Positions 44,277 through 55,406 are shown, counted from the stretch's first letter. The stretch is 64,000 nucleotides of DNA from Mycobacterium kansasii ATCC 12478 (GCF_000157895.3 NC_022663.1:1178001-1242000); one strand, 5' to 3'. Numbers and translations: made by a program. Notes: generated by a model from the sequence alone, not told the origin.

Positions 44277-44912
44277 TCAGGCCTTCTGCGCGGACAGCTT
44301 CCGGTATTCCAGAACGGTGTCGATGATGCCGTAGTCCTTGGCCTCTTCGGCGGTCAGGATCTTGTCTCGGTCGGTGTCCTTGCGGATCACCGCGGCGTCC
44401 TTGCCGGTGTGGCGCGCCAGCGTGGTCTCCATCAGCGTGCGCATCCGCTCGATCTCGGCGGCCTGGATCTCCAGATCGGAGAACTGACCCTGGATCACCC
44501 CCGACAATGACGGCTGGTGGATCAGCACCCGCGCGTTGGGCAGTGCCATCCGCTTACCAGGCGTCCCGGCAGCTAACAGCACAGCCGCCGCCGAGGCGGC
44601 CTGACCGAGGCACACCGTCTGGATGTCGGCCCGCACGTACTGCATGGTGTCGTAGATCGCCATCAGGGACGTGAACCCACCGCCGGGCGAGTTGATGTAC
44701 ATGGTGATATCGCGGTCGGGGTCCAGCGACTCGAGCACGAGCAGCTGCGCCATGATGTCGTTGGCCGATGCGTCGTCGACCTGGACACCAAGGAAGATGA
44801 TGCGTTCCTCGAACAGCTTGTTGTAGGGGTTGGACTCCTTGACACCGAAGCTGGAGTGCTCGATGAACGACGGCAGGATGTACCGCGCCTGGGGCTGGCT
44901 CTGAGGATTCAT
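44277..44912 (-). CDS. clpP2: ClpP2 protease subunit
   Basis: 211 aa; ATG 44912 overlaps the clpP1 stop (ATGA). Catalytic Ser107 (GQAASAA) and His132 (IHQPSL). In mycobacteria ClpP1 and ClpP2 form a mixed 14-mer, which explains the strict coupling. Confidence 0.98.
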   Translation of the reverse strand: MNPQSQPQARYILPSFIEHSSFGVKESNPYNKLFEERIIFLGVQVDDASANDIMAQLLVLESLDPDRDITMYINSPGGGFTSLMAIYDTMQYVRADIQTVCLGQAASAAAVLLAAGTPGKRMALPNARVLIHQPSLSGVIQGQFSDLEIQAAEIERMRTLMETTLARHTGKDAAVIRKDTDRDKILTAEEAKDYGIIDTVLEYRKLSAQKA

Positions 44913-45517
44913 TGCATTTCTCCATTGGTGACGCTTGTGGCGCGGGTGATGATGTGGTCGACGAAACCGTATTCCAGGGCTTCGGGGGCGGTGAACCAGC
45001 GATCGCGATCCGAGTCCGCCTCGATGCGCTCGATCGGCTGGCCGGTGAATTCGGCGTTGAGCCGGAACATCTCCTTCTTGATGACCGCGAACTGCTCGGC
45101 CTGGATTGCGATGTCGGCCGCACTGCCGGTGACGCCGCCCAGCGGCTGGTGCATGAGGATGCGAGCGTGCGGCAGCGCGTAACGCTTGCCCTTGGTGCCA
45201 GCGGCCAGCAGGAACTCGCCCATGGAGGCGGCCATCCCCATCGCGTAGGTGGCGATGTCGCAGGGCGCCAAGGTCATGGTGTCGTAGATCGCCATGCCGG
45301 CGCTGATCGATCCGCCCGGGGAGTTGATGTACAGCGAGATGTCCTTGGTGGGGTCCTCGGCCGCGAGCAGCAGAATCTGCGCACACAGCCGGTTGGCCAC
45401 GTCGTCGTTCACCTCTGAACCCAGGAAGATGATGCGCTCGGAGAGTAAACGCTCATAGACCGAGTCCGTGAGGGAAAGGCCCTGCGAGTTCGAACGCATG
45501 CCAGTCACTTGGCTCAC
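44909..45517 (-). CDS. clpP1: ClpP1 protease subunit
   Basis: 202 aa; start GTG 45517 (VSQVTGMRSNSQG), in line with the M. tuberculosis start. Catalytic Ser98 (GMAASMG) and His123 (MHQPLGG). A ClgR-like box lies upstream. Confidence 0.98.
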   Translation of the reverse strand: MSQVTGMRSNSQGLSLTDSVYERLLSERIIFLGSEVNDDVANRLCAQILLLAAEDPTKDISLYINSPGGSISAGMAIYDTMTLAPCDIATYAMGMAASMGEFLLAAGTKGKRYALPHARILMHQPLGGVTGSAADIAIQAEQFAVIKKEMFRLNAEFTGQPIERIEADSDRDRWFTAPEALEYGFVDHIITRATSVTNGEMQ

Positions 45518-45611
45518 AGTGGGACACCTGCTTTCTTGAGTTCCGTATGAACCGACCCTAACCAACCGCACTGCCTGTGTGGCGCTCCCGCACCTCTGAA
45601 ATGGGCGCGTT

Positions 45612-45622
45612 CGCTCACAGCG
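45612..45622. promoter_or_regulatory. ClgR-like box upstream of clpP1P2
   Basis: CGCTCACAGCG fits the core CGCYNANRGCG of the actinobacterial ClgR site as I remember it. It lies 95-105 nt upstream of clpP1, just past the tig stop. ClgR is a known activator of clp genes in actinobacteria; the outer positions of the site match only partly. Confidence 0.5.
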
Positions 45623-47125
45623 TCACGCGCTGTGCTCGTGGCCGGGCGGATCGGTCGCGTCGGTCACCGCCGGGACGTCGGCGGTCTCGGCCGAGACGTC
45701 GGCAGCCTCGGCCGAGACGTCGGCAGCCTCGGCCGGGACGTCGGAGTCTTCGGCTCCCGCGGGTGTCTCTTCGGCACCCGCGTCGGGCTCTTCCGAAGCC
45801 TCGGGGCTCGTGCCGAACAACTCGCCGGTGTCGATCGTGTTGCCGTCGCTGTCGGTGACCGTTGCGGCCCGGGCGACGGCCCGTACCGCCAACTCGCGCC
45901 GAACGTCGGCGAACATCGACGGCAGCTGGTTGTTCTCCTGAAGGTAGGCGAACAGTTGTTGCGGCTCGACGCCGTACTGCCGCGACGTCGTCAGTAGTCG
46001 TTCGGTGAGGTCCTCCTGACCCACTTGGACTTTCAGCTCGTCGGCGAGGGCATCCAACAGCAGCTGCCTCTTGACATCCTTCTCCGATGCGCTGCGGGCC
46101 TCCGCATCGAACGCCTCACGTGACGAGCCTTGCTCGGCGAGCAGCTCGTTGAACCTGGCCTCGTCGTGGTTGATGCCACTCAGTGCGCTGTGGATGACGC
46201 TGTCGTACTGCGCCTGGACATAGGACTCCGGCACCGGCACGTCGACCTGTTCGAGCAGGGTGTCGATGGTGGCGTTGCGGATCTGTTCCGCCTGCTGGGC
46301 GCGCTTTGCCTGCAGCACCTGCTCACGCAGGTTCTCCCGCAGCTCCTCGATGGTGTCGAACTCGCTGGCCAACTGGGCGAACTCGTCGTCGGGGTCGGGC
46401 AGCTCGCGCTCCTTGACGGACTTGACGGTGACAGTGACCTCCGCGTCGCGCCCGGCGTGTTCGCCGGCTGCAAGCTTGGCGGTGAACACCCGGGACTCGT
46501 CGACGGACAGGCCGACGATCGCGTCGTCGAGCCCCGCGATGAGGCGACCGGAGCCGACTTCGTGGGACAGTCCCTCGGCGGCGGCGTTGGGCACCTCCTC
46601 CCCGTCGACCGTCGCCGTCAGGTCGATCGTGACGAAGTCGCCGACCGCCACCGGCCGCTCGACCGGGTTGAGCGTGCCGAAGCGGACGCGCAGCGACTGC
46701 AGCTCAGTCTCGACGTCGTCATCGCTGACCTCGATGGACTCCACCGAGACCGTCAACTGGCCCAGGTCGGGCAGTGTGATCTGGGGACGGACGTCGACCT
46801 CCGCGGTGAAAGCCAGATCCTGGCCGTATTCCTTTCGGGTGACCTCGATGTCGGGCCGGCCCAGTGGCTGGATTTCCGACTCGGCCAGCGCCTGTCCGTA
46901 CCGGCTGGGCAGGGCATCGTTGACGATCTGATCGAGCATCGCCTCGCGGCCGAAGCGCGCCTCGAGCAGCCGGATCGGCGCCTTGCCCGGCCGGAACCCG
47001 GGCAGCCGAACCTGTTTGGCCAGCTCCTTGTAGGCCCGCTGGAAATCGGGCTCGAGCTCTTCGAAGGGCACCTCCACATTGATACGAACCCGGGTGGGGC
47101 TCAAATGCTCGACGCTGCTCTTCAC
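45623..47125 (-). CDS. tig: trigger factor
   Basis: 500 aa, longer than the 466 of M. tuberculosis as remembered. Ribosome-bound chaperone and prolyl isomerase. N-domain with the ribosome loop (GFRPGKAPIRLLE), FKBP domain (about 160-240), helical C-domain, then an acidic Ala/Glu tail of about 65 residues. The tail contains a seven-residue repeat (VSAEAAD type), which accounts for the extra length. Confidence 0.97.
   Translation of the reverse strand: MKSSVEHLSPTRVRINVEVPFEELEPDFQRAYKELAKQVRLPGFRPGKAPIRLLEARFGREAMLDQIVNDALPSRYGQALAESEIQPLGRPDIEVTRKEYGQDLAFTAEVDVRPQITLPDLGQLTVSVESIEVSDDDVETELQSLRVRFGTLNPVERPVAVGDFVTIDLTATVDGEEVPNAAAEGLSHEVGSGRLIAGLDDAIVGLSVDESRVFTAKLAAGEHAGRDAEVTVTVKSVKERELPDPDDEFAQLASEFDTIEELRENLREQVLQAKRAQQAEQIRNATIDTLLEQVDVPVPESYVQAQYDSVIHSALSGINHDEARFNELLAEQGSSREAFDAEARSASEKDVKRQLLLDALADELKVQVGQEDLTERLLTTSRQYGVEPQQLFAYLQENNQLPSMFADVRRELAVRAVARAATVTDSDGNTIDTGELFGTSPEASEEPDAGAEETPAGAEDSDVPAEAADVSAEAADVSAETADVPAVTDATDPPGHEHSA
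45677..45739. repeat. three 21-bp tandem repeats at the end of tig
   Basis: Copies at 45677, 45698 and 45719, unit GTCGGCAGCCTCGGCCGAGAC with up to three changes. Each encodes seven residues of the C-terminal tail. Confidence 0.9.
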
Positions 47126-47161
47126 GGATGTGCTCCTCGGTGGTCGTTCCGGACGGTCGGC

Positions 47162-47238
47162 TGGTCGGGGTGACAGGATTTGAACCTGCGGCCTTCCGCT
47201 CCCAAAGCGGATGCGCTACCAAGCTGCGCTACACCCCG
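47162..47238 (-). tRNA. tRNA-Pro (anticodon TGG)
   Basis: Minus-strand acceptor CGGGGTG pairs with CACCCCG; anticodon loop CTTTGGGAG; T-loop GTTCAAATC. The 3' CCA is encoded (47162-47164). Confidence 0.95.
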
Positions 47239-47384
47239 CGCTGACCTCGCGATCCTACGGCCCGGCGGCACCGGGCCTGCATGGACCTCCGGGGACCTGA
47301 CGGCGCATGCGACGCCCGTCACATACCTGCGTCGATTAGATTTGATCTCGGCCACCACGTAGAGTTTCGCTCGACTTAATGCGT

Positions 47385-47455
47385 GCGGGCGTAGCTCAAT
47401 GGTAGAGCCCTAGTCTTCCAAACTAGCGACGCGGGTTCGATTCCCGTCGCCCGCT
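47385..47455 (+). tRNA. tRNA-Gly (anticodon TCC)
   Basis: 71 nt. Acceptor GCGGGCG/CGCCCGC, D-arm GTAGCTCAATGGTAGAGC, anticodon loop CTTCCAA, T-loop GGTTCGATTCC. No encoded CCA. Confidence 0.95.
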
Positions 47456-47485
47456 CAGACTTAGCTGCCCCGGGGGGAATGCGCC

Positions 47486-48670
47486 ATGTGTAACGCCGAC
47501 GTCAAGGGCTCATGCGCACCCGACTTCGGCAAAGTACGTGACGCGTTCGAGCGCAACTTCGAGCTGGGTCACGAGGTCGGCGCGGCGGTCGCCGTATGGG
47601 TGGACGGCGACCTCGTCGTCAACCTCTGGGGTGGTTCGGCGGACGCCGCCGGTAGCCGGCCCTGGCGACAGGACACCCTGACCAACGTGCTGTCCGGCAC
47701 CAAGGGCCTGGCAGCCACCTGCATCCACCAGCTTGCCGACCGCGGTGAGCTGGACCTGCAGGCACCGGTGGCCCGCTATTGGCCCGAGTTCGGGCAAAAG
47801 GGCAAGGACGCCGTGACCGTGGCCATGGTGCTGAGCCACCGATCCGGCGTGATCGGGCCGAACAAGCGACTGAGCTGGGAGCAAGTCACCGATTGGGATT
47901 TCGTCTGCGATCAGCTGGCTGCGGCGACACCGTGGTGGGAGCCGGGCACTGCTCAGGGCTACCACATGACCACGTTCGGTTTCATCCTCGGCGAAGTGTT
48001 TCGCCGGATCACCGGTCGCACGATCGGCCACTACCTGCGCACCGAGATCGCCGAACCGATCGGCGCCGACATCCACATCGGCCTGCCCCGGTACGAACAG
48101 CATCGCTGTGCCGACATGGTGAACGAGCCGAAGGTGCGCGGGATGCTCGCTGACGTGCAGGCACCCGACTGCCCGACCAGCCTGAACGAACACCCCAAGG
48201 CGGCACTGTCGGTCTCGATGGGATTCGCCCCCGCCGACGAAGTCGGCAACAACGACATGCAACTGTGGCGTGAGCTGGAGTTCCCCGGCACCAACGGACT
48301 GGTCTCAGCACTTGGGCTGGCGACGTTCTACAACGCGCTGGCCCAGGAGAAGCTGCTCAGCCGGGAACACATGGACCTGGCCCGGGTGTCGCAAGGCGGC
48401 TTCGACACCGATCTGGTGCTCGGTCCCCGGGTAGCCGATCACGGCTGGGGGCTGGGCTACATGCTCAACCAGCGCGCCGTCAACGGCCCAAATCCGCGCA
48501 CCTTCGGCCACGGCGGCCTCGGTGGTTCATTCGGGTTTGTCGATCTGGAACACGGGATCGGCTACGCGTACGTGATGAACCGCTACGACGCCAGTAAGGC
48601 CAACGCCGACCCGCGCAGCGTCGCCCTGAGCAACGAGGTCTACGCCACGCTCGGTGTCACTCCGCGCTGA
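47486..48670 (+). CDS. lipP: serine-beta-lactamase-fold esterase LipP
   Basis: 394 aa, the length of LipP in M. tuberculosis as remembered. Class C beta-lactamase/carboxylesterase family. SxxK is SGTK (about residues 70-73), followed by Tyr in GYHM and HGGLGGS near the C-terminus. No signal peptide. Likely hydrolyses short-chain esters; natural substrate unknown. ATG 47486 has a GGGGGAA stretch upstream. Confidence 0.92.
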   Translation: MCNADVKGSCAPDFGKVRDAFERNFELGHEVGAAVAVWVDGDLVVNLWGGSADAAGSRPWRQDTLTNVLSGTKGLAATCIHQLADRGELDLQAPVARYWPEFGQKGKDAVTVAMVLSHRSGVIGPNKRLSWEQVTDWDFVCDQLAAATPWWEPGTAQGYHMTTFGFILGEVFRRITGRTIGHYLRTEIAEPIGADIHIGLPRYEQHRCADMVNEPKVRGMLADVQAPDCPTSLNEHPKAALSVSMGFAPADEVGNNDMQLWRELEFPGTNGLVSALGLATFYNALAQEKLLSREHMDLARVSQGGFDTDLVLGPRVADHGWGLGYMLNQRAVNGPNPRTFGHGGLGGSFGFVDLEHGIGYAYVMNRYDASKANADPRSVALSNEVYATLGVTPR

Positions 48671-48690
48671 ACGCACCCAGCCGATAGCGG

Positions 48691-48712
48691 CCGGATAGCC
48701 GCCGGATAGCCG
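48691..48712. repeat. tandem 11-bp repeat between lipP and the next gene
   Basis: CCGGATAGCCG twice (48691, 48702), with a similar sequence just before. Part could pair as GCGGC/GCCGC (48687-48702) and act as a terminator for the converging genes. Confidence 0.5.
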
Positions 48713-48716
48713 CGCG

Positions 48717-49043
48717 TCAGTGCCCGCCCCCGGGGCCGCCGTTTCCAGATCCGCGTGGTCCGGCAGGTCCAACAGGGCCGGGCCCCGGCCCGCCGCCTCC
48801 GCCCGGCCCAGGCCCCCAGCCGGGCCCGCCGTTCGGGTTGGGTCCCGGGCCGCGCCAGTTGTCATGGCAGTTGTTCCAGTCCCAGTTGTTGCCCCAGCCG
48901 GGATCCCAGAAGTCGCCCGGGCACCACCACTGTGGGACGGGAGCCGGTGCCGCCTGAATTTCCGGAGCGACGGCCAAACCGCCCAGGCTGAAACCGACGG
49001 TCAGTGCGAAAGTCGTTGCGGCTACGCGTGAAGAGACTCTCAT
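48717..49043 (-). CDS. small secreted Gly/Pro/Trp/Asn-rich protein
   Basis: About 108 aa. Signal peptide about 1-32 (MRVSSRVAATTFALTVGF..., cleavage near QAAPAP). The mature part begins with a Trp/Asn/Asp segment with two Cys (QWWCPGDF...WNNCHDNW) and ends in a collagen-like Gly/Pro tail. Many small mycobacterial exported proteins share this shape. An upstream ATG at 49061 is possible. Function unknown. Confidence 0.75.
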   Translation of the reverse strand: MRVSSRVAATTFALTVGFSLGGLAVAPEIQAAPAPVPQWWCPGDFWDPGWGNNWDWNNCHDNWRGPGPNPNGGPGWGPGPGGGGGPGPGPVGPAGPRGSGNGGPGGGH

Positions 49044-49130
49044 ACTGCGACGAGTACCCACGTGCCCCGAGCCGAAACAGTAGCCGCGAACGTCTCTTGC
49101 CCCCGACGGTGGCCCGACCGGGATGGGCCG

Positions 49131-49937
49131 TCACGACTGGCAGGTAGGACACCAGAACAGGTTGCGGCCTTCCAGCTCGGCGGTGCGCACCGTTGTCGCG
49201 CACAGCCGGCACGGGTCGCCCGCGCGCCGATAGACGTAAGTGCGGGGCCGGTCCGGCCGGTATGACGGCGCACCGTGGTCATGCTCGGGGCGGACGGCGA
49301 TGATCTTGCCGCGCCGCAGGCCCACCTTCATCAACGCCACCAGGTCGGTCCAGGCCGCGGCGAACTCTGCCTCGGTGATCCGCTGCCCGGCCCGGTAGGG
49401 GTCGATGCGGTGGCGGAACAACAGCTCGCTGCGGTAGACGTTGCCCACCCCCGCCATCACCGTCTGGTCCATCAGCAGCGCACCAATAGGCCTGCGGGAC
49501 TTCATGATCCGGGCCCACGCCCACGATGGGTCAGCATCCCGGCGCAGCGGGTCCGGTCCTAGCCGGGCAACGACCTCGGCAACCTGGCTCTCGTCGATCA
49601 CCTCACATACCGTCGGGCCGCGCAGGTCGGAACCAAATGCGGCGCCGACCATGCGCATCCGCACCTGTCCGACAGGTTCGGGAAGGGGATCAGCCGCCGG
49701 ACGCTCCCATTCGGTGAAGGCTCCGTAAAGCCCGAGATGCACGTGGACGATCCCGCCGCCGGAGTAGTGATGAAACAGGTGTTTGCCCCAGACGCTGGTT
49801 CGCCGCAGGACCCGGCCGTCCACCGCGGCCGCCGAATCGGCGAAGCGGCCCTGGGGGCTGGACACCGCGACCGGAGCACCGGCGAAACGTCGATGATGCA
49901 GCCGGGCCAACCGGTGCAAGGTATGCCCTTCGGGCAT
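49131..49937 (-). CDS. nei2: Fpg/Nei-family DNA glycosylase
   Basis: 268 aa. Removes oxidised bases. N-terminal Pro2-Glu3 (PEGHTLHR) is the catalytic start; SVWGKHLFH has the conserved Lys; the helix-two-turn-helix (GVGNVYRSELLF) and a zinc finger (CRLC...CPTC) are present. Positional match to Rv2464c. Confidence 0.95.
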   Translation of the reverse strand: MPEGHTLHRLARLHHRRFAGAPVAVSSPQGRFADSAAAVDGRVLRRTSVWGKHLFHHYSGGGIVHVHLGLYGAFTEWERPAADPLPEPVGQVRMRMVGAAFGSDLRGPTVCEVIDESQVAEVVARLGPDPLRRDADPSWAWARIMKSRRPIGALLMDQTVMAGVGNVYRSELLFRHRIDPYRAGQRITEAEFAAAWTDLVALMKVGLRRGKIIAVRPEHDHGAPSYRPDRPRTYVYRRAGDPCRLCATTVRTAELEGRNLFWCPTCQS

Positions 49938-49970
49938 TGCCGTCCTTGTCTCCGGGTCTGGTCTCAGATC

Positions 49971-50459
49971 TCAGGCCACCGGGCCGGGTACCGGTGGTGC
50001 TTGGTGGGTGCGCTCGTACTGCGTGAGGATGTCGATTCGGCGCTGATGGCGTTCGGCCTCCGACCACTGCGCGGACAGAAATGCGTCGACGATCGCCAGC
50101 GCCTCGGCGACGCTGTGCATGCGGCCGCCGATGCCGATCAACTGGGCGTTGTTGTGTTCACGAGCCAGCGACGCTGTCTCCACACTCCACGCCAGCGCGC
50201 AGCGCGCGCCCGGCACCTTGTTGGCCGCAATTTGCTCGCCATTGCCGGATCCACCCAGCACGATGCCCAAGCTGCCCGGATCAGCCACCGTCCGCTGCGC
50301 GGCGGCTATACAAAACGCCGGGTAGTCGTCGTCGGCGTCGTACGCGAAGGCGCCGCAGTCGATCGGTTCGTGTCCCGACGCCTTGAGGTGCTCGATGACG
50401 TGCTGCTTGAGTTCGAATCCGGCGTGGTCAGAGCCCAGGTAGACGCGCATGCCCGACAT
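49971..50459 (-). CDS. rpiB: ribose-5-phosphate isomerase B
   Basis: 162 aa, start ATG 50459 (MSGMRVYLGSDHAG). Interconverts ribose 5- and ribulose 5-phosphate. LGGSGNGEQIAANK and EHNNAQ are present. Mycobacterial RpiB is the Ser/Cys-variant type; here the active region reads SGNG. Confidence 0.96.
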   Translation of the reverse strand: MSGMRVYLGSDHAGFELKQHVIEHLKASGHEPIDCGAFAYDADDDYPAFCIAAAQRTVADPGSLGIVLGGSGNGEQIAANKVPGARCALAWSVETASLAREHNNAQLIGIGGRMHSVAEALAIVDAFLSAQWSEAERHQRRIDILTQYERTHQAPPVPGPVA

Positions 50460-50550
50460 TGTGCCCGACGCCCGGCGCAAGGCCGTCGCTGCCCGCGGCA
50501 CAGGCCCGCACAACGGGTACCAGACACCTGACGAGTGGTACCCCATACCC

Positions 50551-50814
50551 GTGGCATTCAACGTCAAGGATGAAGAGGTGATCCGCTTGGCCGATGAGCT
50601 CGCCGCACGTCTTCACCACCCGAGCCGCATCGACGCTATCCGGTATGCACTGCGCGCCCAGATCGAGATCACGCAGTCCCGCACTGCAAACCGTGCCGAT
50701 GAACTCCTCGACGTCCTCAGAACCGAGATCTGGCCATTGCTGCACGATCGATCCCCGATCACCAAGTCCGAACGCGAACAAGCCCTCGGATACGACGCGG
50801 CGACGGGCGTGTGA
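50551..50814 (+). CDS. vapB: VapB-type antitoxin
   Basis: About 87 aa. Start GTG 50551 (VAFNVKDEEVI), which aligns with the normal start of the PSK/Rv0623-type VapB fold. A longer frame from 50449 overlaps rpiB and seems false. The ribbon-helix-helix part is N-terminal (IRLADELAARL...RIDAIRYALRAQIE); the C-terminus would wrap the toxin. Six nt before vapC. No strong ribosome site for this GTG. Confidence 0.8.
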   Translation: MAFNVKDEEVIRLADELAARLHHPSRIDAIRYALRAQIEITQSRTANRADELLDVLRTEIWPLLHDRSPITKSEREQALGYDAATGV

Positions 50815-50820
50815 TCGGCC

Positions 50821-51243
50821 GTGATCCTCGACTCGTCGGCCTTCGTCGCGCTCATCCAGGGCGAGGCTCCCTACACCGAACAGATCGCGGCAGCTCTCAC
50901 TGGGGACCGAAGTCCGGTCATGTCAACGGCGAACGCAGCTGAATGCCTGATCGTGCTCACTAGCCGACACGGCTTCATCGCCCGCACCGTCTTCGACCGC
51001 CTGCGATTCGAAATCAACCTCGGCTTCCAGCCGTTCAACTTCGAGCTCGCGATGGCCGCGCATCTCGCATACCTGCGATATGGAAGGGGCCGACACCCTG
51101 CTGGCCTCAACTGCGGGGACACCATGGCCTACGCCACCGCCAAACTCGCGCACGAACCGCTCATCGCGATCGGCAATGACTTCGCTCAAACAGACCTCGA
51201 ATCCGACGGTGTCATCGGCTACTGGCCATCGCCCTGCGGCTAG
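50821..51243 (+). CDS. vapC: VapC-type PIN-domain toxin
   Basis: 140 aa, start GTG 50821. The PIN acidic set is complete: Asp4 (MILDSSA), Glu41 (NAAECL), Asp100 (NCGDTMAYA), Asp120 (IGNDF). Expected to be an RNA endonuclease blocked by VapB. It overlaps the converging Rv2466c-type gene by 4 nt. I recall no TA pair at this place in M. tuberculosis, so it is probably an insertion. Confidence 0.92.
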   Translation: MILDSSAFVALIQGEAPYTEQIAAALTGDRSPVMSTANAAECLIVLTSRHGFIARTVFDRLRFEINLGFQPFNFELAMAAHLAYLRYGRGRHPAGLNCGDTMAYATAKLAHEPLIAIGNDFAQTDLESDGVIGYWPSPCG

Positions 51244-51851
51244 TCGAACTCGGGACGCTCGGTGCGAGTCCGCTTGAGCTCGAAGAAATGCGGGTAGGCG
51301 GCGAACGTCAGGGACGCGTCCCAGAGCTTGCCGGCCTCCTCGCCGCGCGGGACCTTCGACAGCACCGGGCCGAAGAACGCCACCCCGTTGACGTGAATGG
51401 TCGGGGTGCCGACGTCGTCTCCCACGGCGTCCATACCGGCGTGGTGGCTCTTGCGCAGGGCGTCGTCGTAGGCATCGGTGGTGGCGGCCGCAGCCAGTTC
51501 GGCAGGCAGTCCGACCTCAGCCAGCGATTGGCTGATGACCTCGTCGAGGTCCTTGTTGCCCTTGTTGTGAATCCGGCTACCCATGGCGGTGTACAGCGGA
51601 GCCAACACGCCGGCGCCGTGGGCCTGCTCCGCCGCGATCGCCACTCGTACCGGCCCCCACGCCCTCTTCATGTTTTCGCGATACTGCTCCGGCAGCCCTT
51701 CGCGATTTTCGTTCAGCACAGCCAGGCTCATGACGTGGAAATTCACCTCGATATCGCGGACCTTTTCCACCTCGAGAATCCAGCGCGACGTGATCCATGC
51801 CCACGGGCACAGCGGGTCGAACCAGAAGTCGGCAACAGACTTGTCGGGCAT
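51240..51851 (-). CDS. DsbA-fold mycothiol oxidoreductase, Rv2466c type, with CPWA site
   Basis: 203 aa; start ATG 51851. Thioredoxin/DsbA fold with helical insert, GTPTIHVNG cis-Pro loop. The M. tuberculosis protein is a mycothiol-dependent reductase with CPWC. Here the codons give Cys15-Pro-Trp-Ala18 (TGC CCG TGG GCA), so the second Cys is missing and a monothiol mechanism would be needed. Confidence 0.9.
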   Translation of the reverse strand: MPDKSVADFWFDPLCPWAWITSRWILEVEKVRDIEVNFHVMSLAVLNENREGLPEQYRENMKRAWGPVRVAIAAEQAHGAGVLAPLYTAMGSRIHNKGNKDLDEVISQSLAEVGLPAELAAAATTDAYDDALRKSHHAGMDAVGDDVGTPTIHVNGVAFFGPVLSKVPRGEEAGKLWDASLTFAAYPHFFELKRTRTERPEFD

Positions 51852-51991
51852 ACTGCGATCCTCTCCGGGAAAGTTCGGTGACGGCGAAAACACCGTCCAG
51901 CACAACCACGGCCGCGGCGCGAGTGTTCCCACGGGTTGCGGCAATGCCGTGCCAACCGACGGCGAACCATCCAGCCGATATGTTGGATCCC

Positions 51992-54595
<2,604 letters not shown>

Positions 54596-54662
54596 CGCGC
54601 GCGTCGCGTCCGCGCCTGTATCGCGAACCGCCGCAGGTGTGCACGGCCGCGCGCGGGTGGAA

Positions 54663-55166
54663 TTAGGCCGCCGAGATCCCGGCACTGATTACGCGGATCG
54701 CGCTGATCAGCCCGTCGATCAGGTGACCCTGCTCGAACGCCGACGATGCGGCGGCCACGCCGAGCGGCGCAGCCGACTCGGCACCGCGACCCCGCAGCGC
54801 CGAGCCGTAGACCACCTCGATGGCGGACTGGTTGGGTGAAACCGCGATCAGCACCGCGTCGTTGGGTGTGGGCACCTTGGCCAGAATCTCCCGCGCCCGT
54901 GTGGCCGTGTCATCACCCAGATCACCCAGGTAGACGGCGAAGCGAGCCCTGGACGCCCGCGAACTGTAGACCAGCGCGTCGTCCAAAGCCACGAGGTCCT
55001 TGGTCGGGAACGGATAGTGCACCGACAGTTCCCCGGGCTCGGTGACCCCGGAGATCCGGCCGCTGCTGGTGATCACCCAACCCTTCGGCAGATCGGTCGG
55101 TTCGATCGTCGCAACGTCACCACGTGCCACTGGCGCCACCTCCAACCGAGAACTCTGACGAACCAT
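54663..55166 (-). CDS. DUF5130 (TPM-like) protein
   Basis: 167 aa, start ATG 55166, same length as Rv2468c as remembered. TPM-like alpha/beta domain (ALVYSSRASRARFAVYLGDLG; LAKVPTPNDAVLIAVSPNQ, read in parts) and a helical end. Its first 50 nt overlap the gene before it. Possibly in the same unit as the small membrane protein; role unknown. Confidence 0.82.
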   Translation of the reverse strand: MVRQSSRLEVAPVARGDVATIEPTDLPKGWVITSSGRISGVTEPGELSVHYPFPTKDLVALDDALVYSSRASRARFAVYLGDLGDDTATRAREILAKVPTPNDAVLIAVSPNQSAIEVVYGSALRGRGAESAAPLGVAAASSAFEQGHLIDGLISAIRVISAGISAA

Positions 55167-55344
55167 GCCCGCCGTGGGAGCCACCGACATCTTCGTCGGT
55201 CGCGGCCCACAAGATCGGAGGATGTGTCCAACGTTCCGACATTTCATAGGTTGCCGGGTGCGGTCCCTTGCGGGTGAAGATCATCAATGCCAGCACGACC
55301 ACCAGCGACAGCGGGATTCCGACGAACAAGAGGTGAATCTCCAT
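55117..55344 (-). CDS. small membrane protein, possible aa3-oxidase accessory subunit
   Basis: 75 aa. One N-terminal helix (EIHLLFVGIPLSLVVVLALM) and a Gly/His/Ser-rich tail. ATG 55344 is used; GTG 55353 is possible. Small subunits of this size and place beside the DUF5130 gene were reported in the M. smegmatis cytochrome bcc-aa3 supercomplex; I recall that only loosely. It overlaps the DUF5130 gene by 50 nt in a different frame. Confidence 0.65.
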   Translation of the reverse strand: MEIHLLFVGIPLSLVVVLALMIFTRKGPHPATYEMSERWTHPPILWAATDEDVGGSHGGHGSSEFSVGGGASGTW

Positions 55345-55406
55345 AGCGTTCACGACGCAAACCGTATCCCACCGGGGCCGGTCCGGGCACTGAGGACAGC
55401 AGAAAT

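Noticed and set aside
50449..50550. Longer N-terminus for vapB starting inside rpiB
   Set aside because: The extension overlaps the rpiB start codon region and has no antitoxin similarity; the family start fits GTG 50551.
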